From Pseudomonadota bacterium (GTDB lineage: Bacteria; Pseudomonadota; Alphaproteobacteria; Caulobacterales; Caulobacteraceae): 13,311 nt of DNA. How positions within the stretch are numbered: position 1 is the stretch's first letter; each line of letters starts with the position of its first letter. Made by a program: the position numbers and the translations under genes. Below are positions 1 to 7,342 of this stretch, one piece after another. The notes under the pieces were generated by a model. The model saw only the letters and a program-made list of their open reading frames with translations. It had not been told where the DNA came from and did not search any database. The stretch spans positions 1-13,311 of the forward strand of contig JAEZIH010000095.1 in the NCBI GenBank assembly GCA_023416055.1, written 5' to 3'.

Positions 1-1318
1 ACTGCAGGCCGCGGTTGGTGTACTTCTTGGCGATGGAGATCACGAGGCGCAGGTTGGCCTCGACCATTTCCTTCTTGGCCTGACGGGCCTCGCGCTCGCC
101 CTTCTGCACCGTCTGGACGATGCGGCGGTAGTCGTCGATCGGCAGACCCGCCTCGGTGGCCACGGCGGCGATGTCGCCGCGGATCTGGGCGATCTGGCCC
201 GACTCGTTCTCGCTGAACTTGGTCCAGCGCACGCCCATCGACTTGACGTCCTCGGCCCAGGTCGGGTCCAGCTCGCGGCCGAAATAGGCCTTGAGGAACT
301 CGGGGCGCGAGATGCCGTAGCTGTCCGCCAGACGCAGCAGCCGGCCTTCCAGCCCCATCAGCCGCTTGTTGATCGCGTAAAGCTGCTCGACCAGCGCCTC
401 GATGCGGTTGTTGTTCAGCTTCATCGTCTTCAGGCGGCCCGAGATGGCTGCCGTCAGGGCGTCGTAGGTCTTCTGGTCCTTGGCGGCTAGGGTCTCGCCC
501 TTCAGGCGGGCCTCGACCAGCTTGTCCTGCAGCTTGCGGAAGGCGCCGAAGTCGGCGGCGATGGCGTCCAGCACCTCCATGACCCCGTCGCGCAGCTCGG
601 CCTCGAGCGCCGAGATCGACATGCCGCCGCCGTCGTCGAAGTCCTCGTCTTCCTCGTCCTCGCCGGAGTCGCCGTCGCGCTGCGACTGGGCCGCCTCCTT
701 GGCCTCGGGCGAGCCGGGCACCGGCTGCTGCGGCTGGTTATGCGGCAGCGACGACGGGTTCAGCACCCCGTAGGTCGCGTCCAGGTCGATGACCTCGCGC
801 AGCAGGATGCGGTTGTTGGCCAGCTCGTCGCGCCAGACCATGATGGCCTCGAAGGTCAGGGCGCTTTCGCACAGACCCGAGATCATCGCGTCGCGGCCGG
901 CCTCGATGCGCTTGGCGATGGCGATTTCGCCCTCGCGGCTGAGCAACTCGACCGAGCCCATCTCGCGCAGATACATCCGCACCGGGTCGTCGGTGCGGTC
1001 ATAGGCGGCCTTGGCCGGAGTCTCGGCCACGGCGGTCTCGGCGGCCGTAGCCACCTCTCCGCCCTCGGTCTGCGCCTCCTGGGCGTCTTCCTCGGCCTCG
1101 ACCACGTTGACGCCCATCTCGGACAGCATCGCCAGCGTGTCCTCGATGGCGTCCGGGGTAACTTCCTCGGACGGCAGGACCTTGTTCAGGTCCTCCATCG
1201 TCACATAGCCGCGCGCCTTCGCCTGCTTGATGAATTTCTTCACACCGGCGTCGGTGAGGTCGAGCAGCGGACCGTCGCTCTGGGCTTCGGTTTCCTGCGT
1301 CTCGGTCTGCGCACTCAT
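1..1318 (-). CDS. rpoD: RNA polymerase primary sigma factor RpoD (sigma-70), 3' part cut off by window edge
   Basis: Housekeeping sigma factor that directs RNA polymerase to -35/-10 promoters. The first 439 residues are visible from the ATG at 1318. They begin [13 protein letters not shown] and contain a region 1.1-like domain (about residues 10-85). Region 1.2 follows with [11 protein letters not shown] at residues 111-121. A long non-conserved region carries a very acidic run rich in Asp/Glu/Gly (about residues 214-232). Region 2.1 begins near the edge with [14 protein letters not shown], and the window stops at NRGLQ. The remainder of region 2 and all of regions 3 and 4 lie outside. GGAG at 1328-1331 sits 9 bases before the ATG and supports the start. 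The gene lies 68 bases downstream of dnaG on the same strand, the conserved dnaG-rpoD order, so read-through from dnaG is likely. Nothing suggests a broken gene; the truncation is only the window boundary. Confidence 0.97.
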   Translation of the reverse strand, partial: MSAQTETQETEAQSDGPLLDLTDAGVKKFIKQAKARGYVTMEDLNKVLPSEEVTPDAIEDTLAMLSEMGVNVVEAEEDAQEAQTEGGEVATAAETAVAETPAKAAYDRTDDPVRMYLREMGSVELLSREGEIAIAKRIEAGRDAMISGLCESALTFEAIMVWRDELANNRILLREVIDLDATYGVLNPSSLPHNQPQQPVPGSPEAKEAAQSQRDGDSGEDEEDEDFDDGGGMSISALEAELRDGVMEVLDAIAADFGAFRKLQDKLVEARLKGETLAAKDQKTYDALTAAISGRLKTMKLNNNRIEALVEQLYAINKRLMGLEGRLLRLADSYGISRPEFLKAYFGRELDPTWAEDVKSMGVRWTKFSENESGQIAQIRGDIAAVATEAGLPIDDYRRIVQTVQKGEREARQAKKEMVEANLRLVISIAKKYTNRGLQ

Positions 1319-1386
1319 TCAGTCTATCTCCGGGAGGCCGGCTGATCAGGCCGTCCGCCAATACAACGTGTGGCGAGGTCGTTTGT

Positions 1387-3252
1387 TTACGAGCCCGCGC
1401 TGTCTTCCCAAATCTCTCCGGTTTTGATCGCACGACGCAGGACGTCGCGCTCGGCCTTCAGCCGGCGAAACGCCTCGTCCTGACCCGGCACGCCACGCGC
1501 CGAAGTCAGGGCGTCTTCCAGCGCCGACACGCGAGTGAGCGCGTCGAACGCCTGCGACCAACGGATCCGCGCTTCGCCGAGGGGCTTGTCTGCGGCCAGG
1601 AAGGGCGCGCCGGACTTTGCCGCCGCCTTCTCGACCTCGTGCATCAAGACGCCATGACCCGATTGGGCCAGATGGCGGCGGAGGGCCGCTGAGTCAAGGT
1701 CTTGTCCCGAAAAGCGCAGACGGACCAGCTCCTGGGCCAGACCGTCGAGGGCGGCGTCGCCGAAGCCGTGGCGGGAGATCGCCTCCAGATGGTCGTCCAT
1801 GCGCTCGGGGTCGTCGATGGCGCCATGGGCCAGGGCCGCCGCCACGGGTTCGATGGCCCGCGACAGCGACTGCATGGCCTGCGCCCCTTCGGCCGTCTGG
1901 CCCAGCTTCGGCGGCGGCCCCGGACGCCAGCGCCCGCCCGGACCCGCCGGGACGTTCGCCGTGGGAGCCCGGCGCGCCGGGAACATGGCGTCGAAACGGT
2001 CGAACAGCTCGCGCCGGTACTGCTCGGCCAGGTCCTTGTCCTGCACAGCCGAGGCCGCCTGACGCAGCCGCCCCTTCAGCCCGGCGCGCCGCTCGGGCGT
2101 GTCCAGCGGCTCGGCCTCGGCCTCCTTGTGGAACAGGACCTCGGCGAACGGCCGCGTCGCCGCCAGCGCCTGGCGCAGCGCCGGCGCGCCCCGCTCGCGC
2201 AGGATGTCGTCGGGATCGGCGCCGCCCTCCAACAGGGCGAAGCGGAACGACCGGCCCGGCTTCAGTTGCGGCAGGGCACGGTCGATGGCGCGATAGGCCG
2301 CGCGCCGCCCCGCCGCGTCGCCGTCGAAGCACAGCACCGGCTCGGACGACACGCGCCACAGCCGCTCCATCTGCTCCTCGGTCAGGGCCGTGCCCATCGG
2401 CGCCACCGCCGGCACGCCCGCCCGCTGGCAGGCGATCACGTCCATGTAGCCCTCGACCACCACGATGGCCTGGTCGGACTTGCTCTCCGCCCCGAGGATG
2501 CGACGAGCCTCGGGCAGGCCGTAGAGAGTGGCCCCCTTGTGGAAGAGCGGGCTCTCCGGCCCGTTCAGATACTTGGCCCGGTCGTCCGGGTTCATCGCCC
2601 GGCCGCCGAAGCTGACGATCCGCCCTCGCGCGTCAAGGATGGGGAATATCAGCCGGTCGCGGAAGCGATCGTAGGGGCTGCCGCCCCCTTCGGGCGCGAT
2701 CAGCAGACCCGCCTCGACCAGCTCTCCCGGCTTGGCCCCGCGCTGCACCAGGGCGTTCTTCAGCCCCTCGCGGTCGTTCGGCGCATAGCCCAGGCCGAAC
2801 CGCTCCCACTGGTCCTCGGGCAGGCCGCGCTTCTCCAGGTATTCGCGCGCCGCCTTGCCCGGCGAGCGGCGCAGGTTGGCGGCGAACCACTTCTGGGCCA
2901 GGTCCATCCAGTCCGACAGGCCCTGCCGCTTCTGCTCCCGCTCGGCCGCCTGCGGGTCCTCGGCCGGCAGGGCCATGCCCGCCTCCCCGGCCAGGCGCTG
3001 CACCGCCTCGACGAAGCTCAGCCGCTCCGTCTCCTGCAGGAAGGAGATGATGTCGCCGTGCTTGCCCGAGCTGAAGTCGTGAAAGAAGCCCTTGTCGTCA
3101 TTGACGAAAAAGCTCGGCGACTTCTCCTTGGTAAAGGGCGACAGGCCGACAAACTCCCGTCCCTGCCGCTTGAGCTTCACCGACCGGCCGATCACGTCGG
3201 ACGGGCGAAGGCGGGCCTTCAGTTCTTCCAGGAAGCGTTCGTCGAAGCGCAC
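1387..3252 (-). CDS. dnaG: DNA primase DnaG (zinc-ligand-free N-terminal domain)
   Basis: Synthesises RNA primers for lagging-strand replication. Counted from GTG at 3252 (621 aa, starts VRFDERFLEELKARL), the N-terminal zinc-finger fold is recognisable (LSPFTKEKSPSFFVND, then FFHDFSSGKHGD), but the four usual ligands of CPFH...CFGC are replaced by S38, T41, D59 and S62. The catalytic core has the RFRDRLIFPI and FGGR segments. The Toprim metal site is intact: EGYMD at 267-271, DGDAAG at 310-315 and DPDD at 346-349. The C-terminal third is the variable helicase-binding part. An upstream in-frame ATG at 3291 would add 13 residues (MRPGARVAGYKGS). GTG is preferred because AAGG precedes it at good spacing and because, from memory, relatives begin MRFDERF. 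The ATG has GAGGT only two bases upstream, so it remains possible. The stop is 68 bases before rpoD. Confidence 0.96.
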   Translation of the reverse strand: MRFDERFLEELKARLRPSDVIGRSVKLKRQGREFVGLSPFTKEKSPSFFVNDDKGFFHDFSSGKHGDIISFLQETERLSFVEAVQRLAGEAGMALPAEDPQAAEREQKRQGLSDWMDLAQKWFAANLRRSPGKAAREYLEKRGLPEDQWERFGLGYAPNDREGLKNALVQRGAKPGELVEAGLLIAPEGGGSPYDRFRDRLIFPILDARGRIVSFGGRAMNPDDRAKYLNGPESPLFHKGATLYGLPEARRILGAESKSDQAIVVVEGYMDVIACQRAGVPAVAPMGTALTEEQMERLWRVSSEPVLCFDGDAAGRRAAYRAIDRALPQLKPGRSFRFALLEGGADPDDILRERGAPALRQALAATRPFAEVLFHKEAEAEPLDTPERRAGLKGRLRQAASAVQDKDLAEQYRRELFDRFDAMFPARRAPTANVPAGPGGRWRPGPPPKLGQTAEGAQAMQSLSRAIEPVAAALAHGAIDDPERMDDHLEAISRHGFGDAALDGLAQELVRLRFSGQDLDSAALRRHLAQSGHGVLMHEVEKAAAKSGAPFLAADKPLGEARIRWSQAFDALTRVSALEDALTSARGVPGQDEAFRRLKAERDVLRRAIKTGEIWEDSAGS

Positions 3253-3298
3253 CGAGCCCTTATAGCCTGCGACTCGGGCGCCGGGGCGCATTTACCTC

Positions 3299-3342
3299 TG
3301 GTTAACCACGATGGCCGGATTGCGTCTATAAGTGACTGATTC
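3299..3342 (-). promoter_or_regulatory. Candidate dnaG promoter/control segment with GANTC site and TTAACC palindrome
   Basis: This AT-richer stretch upstream of dnaG contains TATAGA on the minus strand (3325-3330), a possible -10 element, without a convincing -35 at 17 bases. GATTC at 3338-3342 fits GANTC, the CcrM methylation site. A second one, GACTC, lies at 3271-3275. TGGTTAACCA at 3299-3308 is a perfect 10-bp palindrome containing TTAACC, which resembles a CtrA half site. In Caulobacter, GANTC methylation and CtrA link replication genes to the cell cycle. That this operates here is inference from short motifs, any of which could occur by chance. Confidence 0.35.
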
Positions 3343-3372
3343 TCTGCGTAATTTATTGCAACAAGCGGAACG

Positions 3373-3390
3373 ATCCACAGGCCTGTGGAT
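3373..3390. promoter_or_regulatory. Perfect 18-bp palindrome of two DnaA-box-like halves
   Basis: ATCCACAGGCCTGTGGAT is its own reverse complement. Each half contains ATCCACA, the conserved 3' part of the DnaA box TTATCCACA. On the plus strand it is preceded by CG, giving CGATCCACA, one base from the Caulobacter G-box TGATCCACA (family knowledge). The palindrome is almost exactly midway between the dnaG ATG at 3291 and the start of the divergent small gene at 3477, roughly 80-90 bases from each. DnaA binding, and control of dnaG by DnaA, are inferred. An operator for another dimeric regulator is the alternative. Confidence 0.45.
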
Positions 3391-3476
3391 TTCTTGGTTC
3401 CCCCCGCCGCGGAAGCTGGCGGCCGCCGGGAGACCGTCCAGAAGGGCGCGGCGCCTCCCGAGAGACTGTCCGTTCG

Positions 3477-3743
3477 ATGTTCATCGCCATCACCCGTCCG
3501 GCGGTGGAGCCGCAGGGCCCCGACGCCGTCGCCGTCCCCGGCTCGCCTTCCATCGCCGAGTTGCCGCCCCGGGCCCTCCACGCCCGCCTGCTTGAGAACG
3601 CCGCCCTGCGCCGCCGCCGCGGGCTGGAACGCCGCCGCTGCAACCGCGCCGAGGACGCCGCCTACTGGCTGCAGGCTGCTCCCGCCGCCGTGCGCAAGGC
3701 CAGCGCCCTGCGCGAGGACCGCAGCCTCGCCCCCCTGCCCTGA
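3477..3743 (+). CDS. Small arginine-rich protein of unknown function (88 aa)
   Basis: No family recognised. The 88-residue product begins MFIAITRPAVEPQ and has a proline/alanine-rich first third. It continues with a strongly basic, probably helical segment (ARLLENAALRRRRGLERRR, about residues 35-53), then EDAAYWLQAAPAAVRKA. There is no signal peptide, membrane segment or cysteine motif; only one Cys is present. Support for a real gene is codon use: about 93% of third positions are G or C, matching the neighbouring certain genes. No frame on the other strand here looks like a gene. The ribosome site is weak (GAGAGA about 10 bases before ATG). It is divergent from dnaG and convergent with carA, whose stop is 18 bases away. 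The basic segment could bind nucleic acid, but that is speculation. Confidence 0.6.
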   Translation: MFIAITRPAVEPQGPDAVAVPGSPSIAELPPRALHARLLENAALRRRRGLERRRCNRAEDAAYWLQAAPAAVRKASALREDRSLAPLP

Positions 3744-3761
3744 CGCGCCGGGAGGTGAGCC

Positions 3762-4922
3762 TCAGCCCTTCATCGAGTCGGCGAAGCGCTGGAACAGGTA
3801 AAGGCTGTCCGTCGGTCCCGGCGACGCTTCCGGGTGGTGCTGGACGCTGAACACCGGCTTGTCCTTCAGGGCGATGCCGCAGTTGGTGCCGTCGAACAGG
3901 CTGACGTGGGTCTCGACCACCGCATCCGGCAGGCTGTCGCGGTCGACGGTGAAGCCGTGGTTCATCGACACGATCTCGACCTTGCCGGTGGTCAGGTCCT
4001 TCACCGGGTGGTTCGCCCCGTGGTGGCCCTGCTCCATCTTCACGGTCTTCGCGCCCAGCGCCAGCGCCAGCATCTGGTGACCCAGGCAGATGCCGAACAG
4101 CGGCTTGCCGCTGTCGACCAGCTTGCGGATCTCCGGCACGGCGTATTCGCCGGTCGCGGCCGGGTCGCCCGGTCCGTTGGACAGCACCACCCCGTCCGGA
4201 TTGCGGGCCAGGATCTCCTCGGCCTTCGTATCCGCGGGCACGACCGTGATCTTCGCGCCCGTCGAGGCCAGCGCCCGCAGGATGTTGCGTTTCACGCCGT
4301 AGTCGACGACGACCACCGACTTGTCCGACGCGTCCACGCGCGGATAGCCCTCGGGCCAGTCCCACAGCCCCTCGTCCCAGTCGAACGACTGCAGGGTCGA
4401 GGCTTCCTTCGCGAGATCAAGGCCGACCAGACCGCTCCAGTCGCGCGCCCTGGCCACCAGCGCCTCGAGGTCGAAGCGCCCCTCTGGATCGTGGGCGATC
4501 ACCGCATGCGGCGCGCCGGCGTCGCGGATGCGCGCGGTCAGGGCGCGGGTGTCGACGCCGGCCAGCCCGACCACGCCGCGCCGCTTCATCCAGGCGTCGA
4601 AATCGCTTTCGGACCGGTAGTTGGCCGGGTCGGTCGGCAGGTCCCGGAACACCGCCCCCCGCGCAGAGGTCTCGGCCCCGCCGCCGATCTGCTCCACGTC
4701 CTCGACGTTCACCCCGGTGTTGCCGACGTGCGGGAAGGTGAAGCCCAGGATCTGGCTCATGTAGGACGGGTCGGTCAGGATCTCCTGATAGCCGGTCATG
4801 GCGGTGTTGAAGACCACCTCGCCCAGAGCCTCGCCGGTCGCGCCGCAGCCGACGCCCTGCAGGATGGTCCCGTCCGCCAGCGCCAGTACGCCCGTCACAC
4901 CTGGAAGCAACTTCTCGGTCAT
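3762..4922 (-). CDS. carA: Carbamoyl-phosphate synthase small (glutamine amidotransferase) subunit CarA
   Basis: Hydrolyses glutamine and channels ammonia to CarB for carbamoyl phosphate, the precursor of pyrimidines and arginine. From ATG at 4922 the protein is 386 aa, normal for the family. The N-terminal CarA domain ([16 protein letters not shown], then [19 protein letters not shown]) is followed by a class I glutaminase domain with the nucleophile C279 in GICLGHQ and the H363/E365 pair in [10 protein letters not shown]. The 84-residue Cys-His spacing equals that of E. coli (C269/H353). The open frame extends upstream to 4994, but GGAG at 4929-4932 sits 6 bases before the 4922 ATG and family alignment begins there. 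It lies 46 bases downstream of the transporter gene on the same strand, so it may be the last gene of that transcript. It is not adjacent to carB, which is about 4.5 kb away on the other strand. Confidence 0.97.
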   Translation of the reverse strand: MTEKLLPGVTGVLALADGTILQGVGCGATGEALGEVVFNTAMTGYQEILTDPSYMSQILGFTFPHVGNTGVNVEDVEQIGGGAETSARGAVFRDLPTDPANYRSESDFDAWMKRRGVVGLAGVDTRALTARIRDAGAPHAVIAHDPEGRFDLEALVARARDWSGLVGLDLAKEASTLQSFDWDEGLWDWPEGYPRVDASDKSVVVVDYGVKRNILRALASTGAKITVVPADTKAEEILARNPDGVVLSNGPGDPAATGEYAVPEIRKLVDSGKPLFGICLGHQMLALALGAKTVKMEQGHHGANHPVKDLTTGKVEIVSMNHGFTVDRDSLPDAVVETHVSLFDGTNCGIALKDKPVFSVQHHPEASPGPTDSLYLFQRFADSMKG

Positions 4923-4968
4923 GGGGCGCTCCATACAGCCGAATCCCGGCAAGCAAACGGCGGCGTCG

Positions 4969-6306
4969 TTAGGCGTCGCCCGGTCCCGGGTCAACCGCCC
5001 GCCCCGTTCGCCTGACGATGGCGAACCAGCCCACGACCATCAGCGCGAAGAAGCCGACCGACGGCAGCACATAGCCCGGCGCCGCGAAGGCGATGGCGGC
5101 GACGGCGAAAACCAGGCCCGCCGCCGCGACGACCCGCGTGCGCGGCCGCTGCGCCAGCCGGAACAGCGAGACCGAACAGACGGCGTAGACGACCAGGGTC
5201 AGCACGGACGTCACCCCGACCAGCAGGCCGAACTGCCCGCCCAGCGTCGGCTGGCCGGACATGATGGTGACCACGCTCATGATCGCCGCCCCCAGCAGCG
5301 GATTGGCGACGGGCGTCCGGTCGCCGGCGCCGAAACCCGACGGCAGGTAGCCGTGCCGCGCCGCCGCCCGCGCCGTCTCGCCGCCCATCATGACCCAGCC
5401 GCCGACGGTGCCGACGGTTTTGACGATGGCGCAGATCGCCACCAGCCCGGCGATGGAGCCGCCGAACACCCGCTGGGCCAGATCGGCGTAGGGACTGGTC
5501 GAGGCCTCGATCTCGGCCAGCGGAATGACGCCGAACACCGCGACCGTGGCCGCCACATAGACCACGGTCGCCAGACCGACGCCGGCCACTGAGGCCCTGC
5601 CGACGTCCCGCCCGGGATTGCGCACCCGTCGCGACAGCGCCGCGGCGCTCTCGACGCCCAGATAGGCCCAGAAGATGATGGCCAGCGAGGCCGGAACGGT
5701 CTCGAACAGCGGCGCGCCGGCCGGGCTCCACGAGGCGGCGAACAGGTCGGGATCGAAGGCCCGCACGCCGGCCACCACGGCGATGGCGATCGGAAGAAGG
5801 CCGATGATCAGGGCGGCGGCGGCCAGCCAGGACGCCGTCCGGGCCCCGACGATGTAGGCGATCGTCGCCGTCCAGATGATCGCCAGGTTGCAGAAGGTGG
5901 CGGCGACCGGATCGCGCAGCACCGGCCAGAAGAAGCCGAGATAGCCCGTCGCGGCCACGGCCACGGCGACATTGCCCACCAGGCACGCCGCCCAGAACGC
6001 CAGTGAGACGTTGAAGCCGGCGAACCGGCCCAGCCCCCGCTCGGCGAAGCCCGCCAGACCATCGGCGTCGGGCTGCAGCCGCCCCAGCGCCCCGAAGACG
6101 AGAGCCAGCGTCGCCGCCCCGGCCGCCGCCACCAGCCAGCCGACCAGCGACGAGCCGCCGGTCGGCGCCAGGCTGACGGGCAGCAGGTAAAGTCCCGAGC
6201 CGATCATGTTGCCGGCCACCACGAGGGCGGCCAGTCCCCAACCCAGCTTGTGGTGATCCGGCAGCGGTTCCTCGGCCAGCGGGACGGGGCGGGCGACGTC
6301 GCTCAT
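4969..6306 (-). CDS. AdiC-like APC-superfamily amino-acid/amine transporter
   Basis: Inner-membrane transporter of 445 aa with about 12 hydrophobic segments. It resembles the arginine/agmatine antiporter AdiC along its length: [12 protein letters not shown] in segment 1, FWAACLVGN in segment 3, FWAYLGVES in segment 6, [10 protein letters not shown] in segment 8. Positions known to matter in E. coli AdiC recur at a constant offset of 11: N22 to N33, S26 to S37, N101 to N112, W202 to W213, E208 to E219, W293 to W304. Y93 corresponds to F104 (alignment from memory). A cationic amino acid, its decarboxylated amine, or a related compound is therefore plausible, but the substrate is not proven. The ATG overlaps the stop of the upstream oxygenase gene as ATGA (6303-6306), and GAGG at 6314-6317 is 7 bases upstream, indicating translational coupling. 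No decarboxylase gene is in the window. Confidence 0.9.
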   Translation of the reverse strand: MSDVARPVPLAEEPLPDHHKLGWGLAALVVAGNMIGSGLYLLPVSLAPTGGSSLVGWLVAAAGAATLALVFGALGRLQPDADGLAGFAERGLGRFAGFNVSLAFWAACLVGNVAVAVAATGYLGFFWPVLRDPVAATFCNLAIIWTATIAYIVGARTASWLAAAALIIGLLPIAIAVVAGVRAFDPDLFAASWSPAGAPLFETVPASLAIIFWAYLGVESAAALSRRVRNPGRDVGRASVAGVGLATVVYVAATVAVFGVIPLAEIEASTSPYADLAQRVFGGSIAGLVAICAIVKTVGTVGGWVMMGGETARAAARHGYLPSGFGAGDRTPVANPLLGAAIMSVVTIMSGQPTLGGQFGLLVGVTSVLTLVVYAVCSVSLFRLAQRPRTRVVAAAGLVFAVAAIAFAAPGYVLPSVGFFALMVVGWFAIVRRTGRAVDPGPGDA

Positions 6307-7301
6307 GCATGAACCTCGGCGATGCGGGACTGGAACCAGGCCACGCCCGCTTCGTGTCGCGGGCTCAGAACGCCGCGATCATACGCGCCCGCCGACAGAT
6401 TCGCCTGCACCGCCTCGCAAATCCGCGCATCCTCTTTCGTCAACCGGTCCGAGGCTCCCAGCGCCTCTCCCAGCGCGGCCTCCCCGCCGTCGTTGAGGAA
6501 CAGATAGTCCAGCCGCGTGCGTCCGGGTCCGACCGGCGTCATCCGCTCGATCATGGCGCCGTCCCGGTAGACGTTGAGCCCGAGGTTCGGCCACAACCAT
6601 CCCCACACCCCGGCCTGCGGCCCGTCGTTCACCCCGGCAGCTTCCTGCACCACCACATCGCCTTCGACCCGCACCCGGTATTCGGCGGCGCCCAGCTCTC
6701 CGGCCAGCACCGGATGCACCGCCCCGATGTGATACCCCTCGAGATAGTTCTCGGCGTAGACCTTCCAGTCGCAGGCCAGGTCGTGGCTCCGCCGCAGGGC
6801 CGGAGCGGCCAGGTCGAGCCCCCGCTCAACCATCAGCGCCTCCAGCGGCGCCGTCAGTTCGGACAGCGCCGCCGCCTCCGGGTCCAGATTGACGAAGACC
6901 AGCCCTCGCCACAGCTCCAGCCGCACCTGCAGCAGGCCGAACTCCCGCGGATCAAACCCCTCGGCCGGACCGAACCCCATCGCCGCCCTCAGCCGCCCGT
7001 CCAGCGCATAGCGCCAGCCGTGGTAGGCGCAGACCAGTTCACCCTCGCACCGTCCGCGCTCGCCCTGCACCAGCGGCCCGGCGCGATGGCGGCAGACATT
7101 GTGAAACGCCCTCAGCGTCCCGTCCGGCCCGCGGACCGCAACCAGCCTGTGGCCGGCGATGTCGCCCGCGATCCAGTCGCCCGGCGGCGCCGCCTCCGCC
7201 TCATGCCCGATGAACAGCCAGGCGCGGCCGAACACGGCCTCGCGCTCACGCACCCACGCCTCTGGGCATCCATAGAGCCGGGCCGGAAGCGTCGCCTGCA
7301 T
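6303..7301 (-). CDS. Rieske-type non-heme iron oxygenase, ring-hydroxylating dioxygenase alpha-subunit family
   Basis: Predicted cytoplasmic oxygenase of 332 aa. The Rieske [2Fe-2S] motif is complete: C70-x-H72 (CRHRAGPL) and C91-x2-H94 (CAYHGWRY). The catalytic domain carries NYLEGYHIGAVH with N185, E188 and iron ligands H191 and H196. D291 in LTKEDARICEAVQ is the probable third ligand. The pattern and short length fit the class that includes choline, glycine-betaine and carnitine oxygenases as well as aromatic-ring hydroxylases. These need a separate ferredoxin/reductase, and none is encoded nearby. It is translationally coupled to the AdiC-like transporter downstream, suggesting that the transporter carries substrate or product. 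The EAL-like gene ends 41 bases upstream. The start ATG at 7301 has only a weak ribosome site, but it gives the expected N-terminus before the FGRAWLFIGHE segment. The substrate is unknown. Confidence 0.9.
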   Translation of the reverse strand: MQATLPARLYGCPEAWVREREAVFGRAWLFIGHEAEAAPPGDWIAGDIAGHRLVAVRGPDGTLRAFHNVCRHRAGPLVQGERGRCEGELVCAYHGWRYALDGRLRAAMGFGPAEGFDPREFGLLQVRLELWRGLVFVNLDPEAAALSELTAPLEALMVERGLDLAAPALRRSHDLACDWKVYAENYLEGYHIGAVHPVLAGELGAAEYRVRVEGDVVVQEAAGVNDGPQAGVWGWLWPNLGLNVYRDGAMIERMTPVGPGRTRLDYLFLNDGGEAALGEALGASDRLTKEDARICEAVQANLSAGAYDRGVLSPRHEAGVAWFQSRIAEVHA

Positions 7302-7342
7302 GGCCGATCAGGGCCACCGCCGTCGCGCCGCGTCAACCGCCC

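Noticed and set aside
1319..1386. Own promoter for rpoD in the dnaG-rpoD gap
   Set aside because: Apart from the ribosome site, only a CTGATCAG palindrome is seen; no -35/-10 pair could be supported.
1702..3339. 545-codon plus-strand open frame
   Set aside because: It is antisense to dnaG; the protein is low-complexity Arg/Gly/Leu-rich with no family features, a usual by-product of high-GC codon use.
3744..3770. Small GAGG-TGAG-CCTC hairpin at the convergent ends of the small gene and carA
   Set aside because: The stem is only four pairs before a bulge and has no T run; too weak to call a terminator.
3385..3801. 138-codon plus-strand frame overlapping the 88-codon gene
   Set aside because: It runs across the small gene in another frame and into carA, its product is Pro/Ser/Ala/Arg-rich, and third-position G/C is poorer than in the 3477 frame.
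4923..4994. 24-codon N-terminal extension of carA
   Set aside because: It would overlap the transporter 3' end and cover the ribosome site GGAG at 4929-4932; homologues begin at the 4922 ATG.
3834..5015. 393-codon plus-strand open frame opposite carA
   Set aside because: The carA strand has the full catalytic triad and domain order; this frame is a His/Arg/Val-rich shadow.
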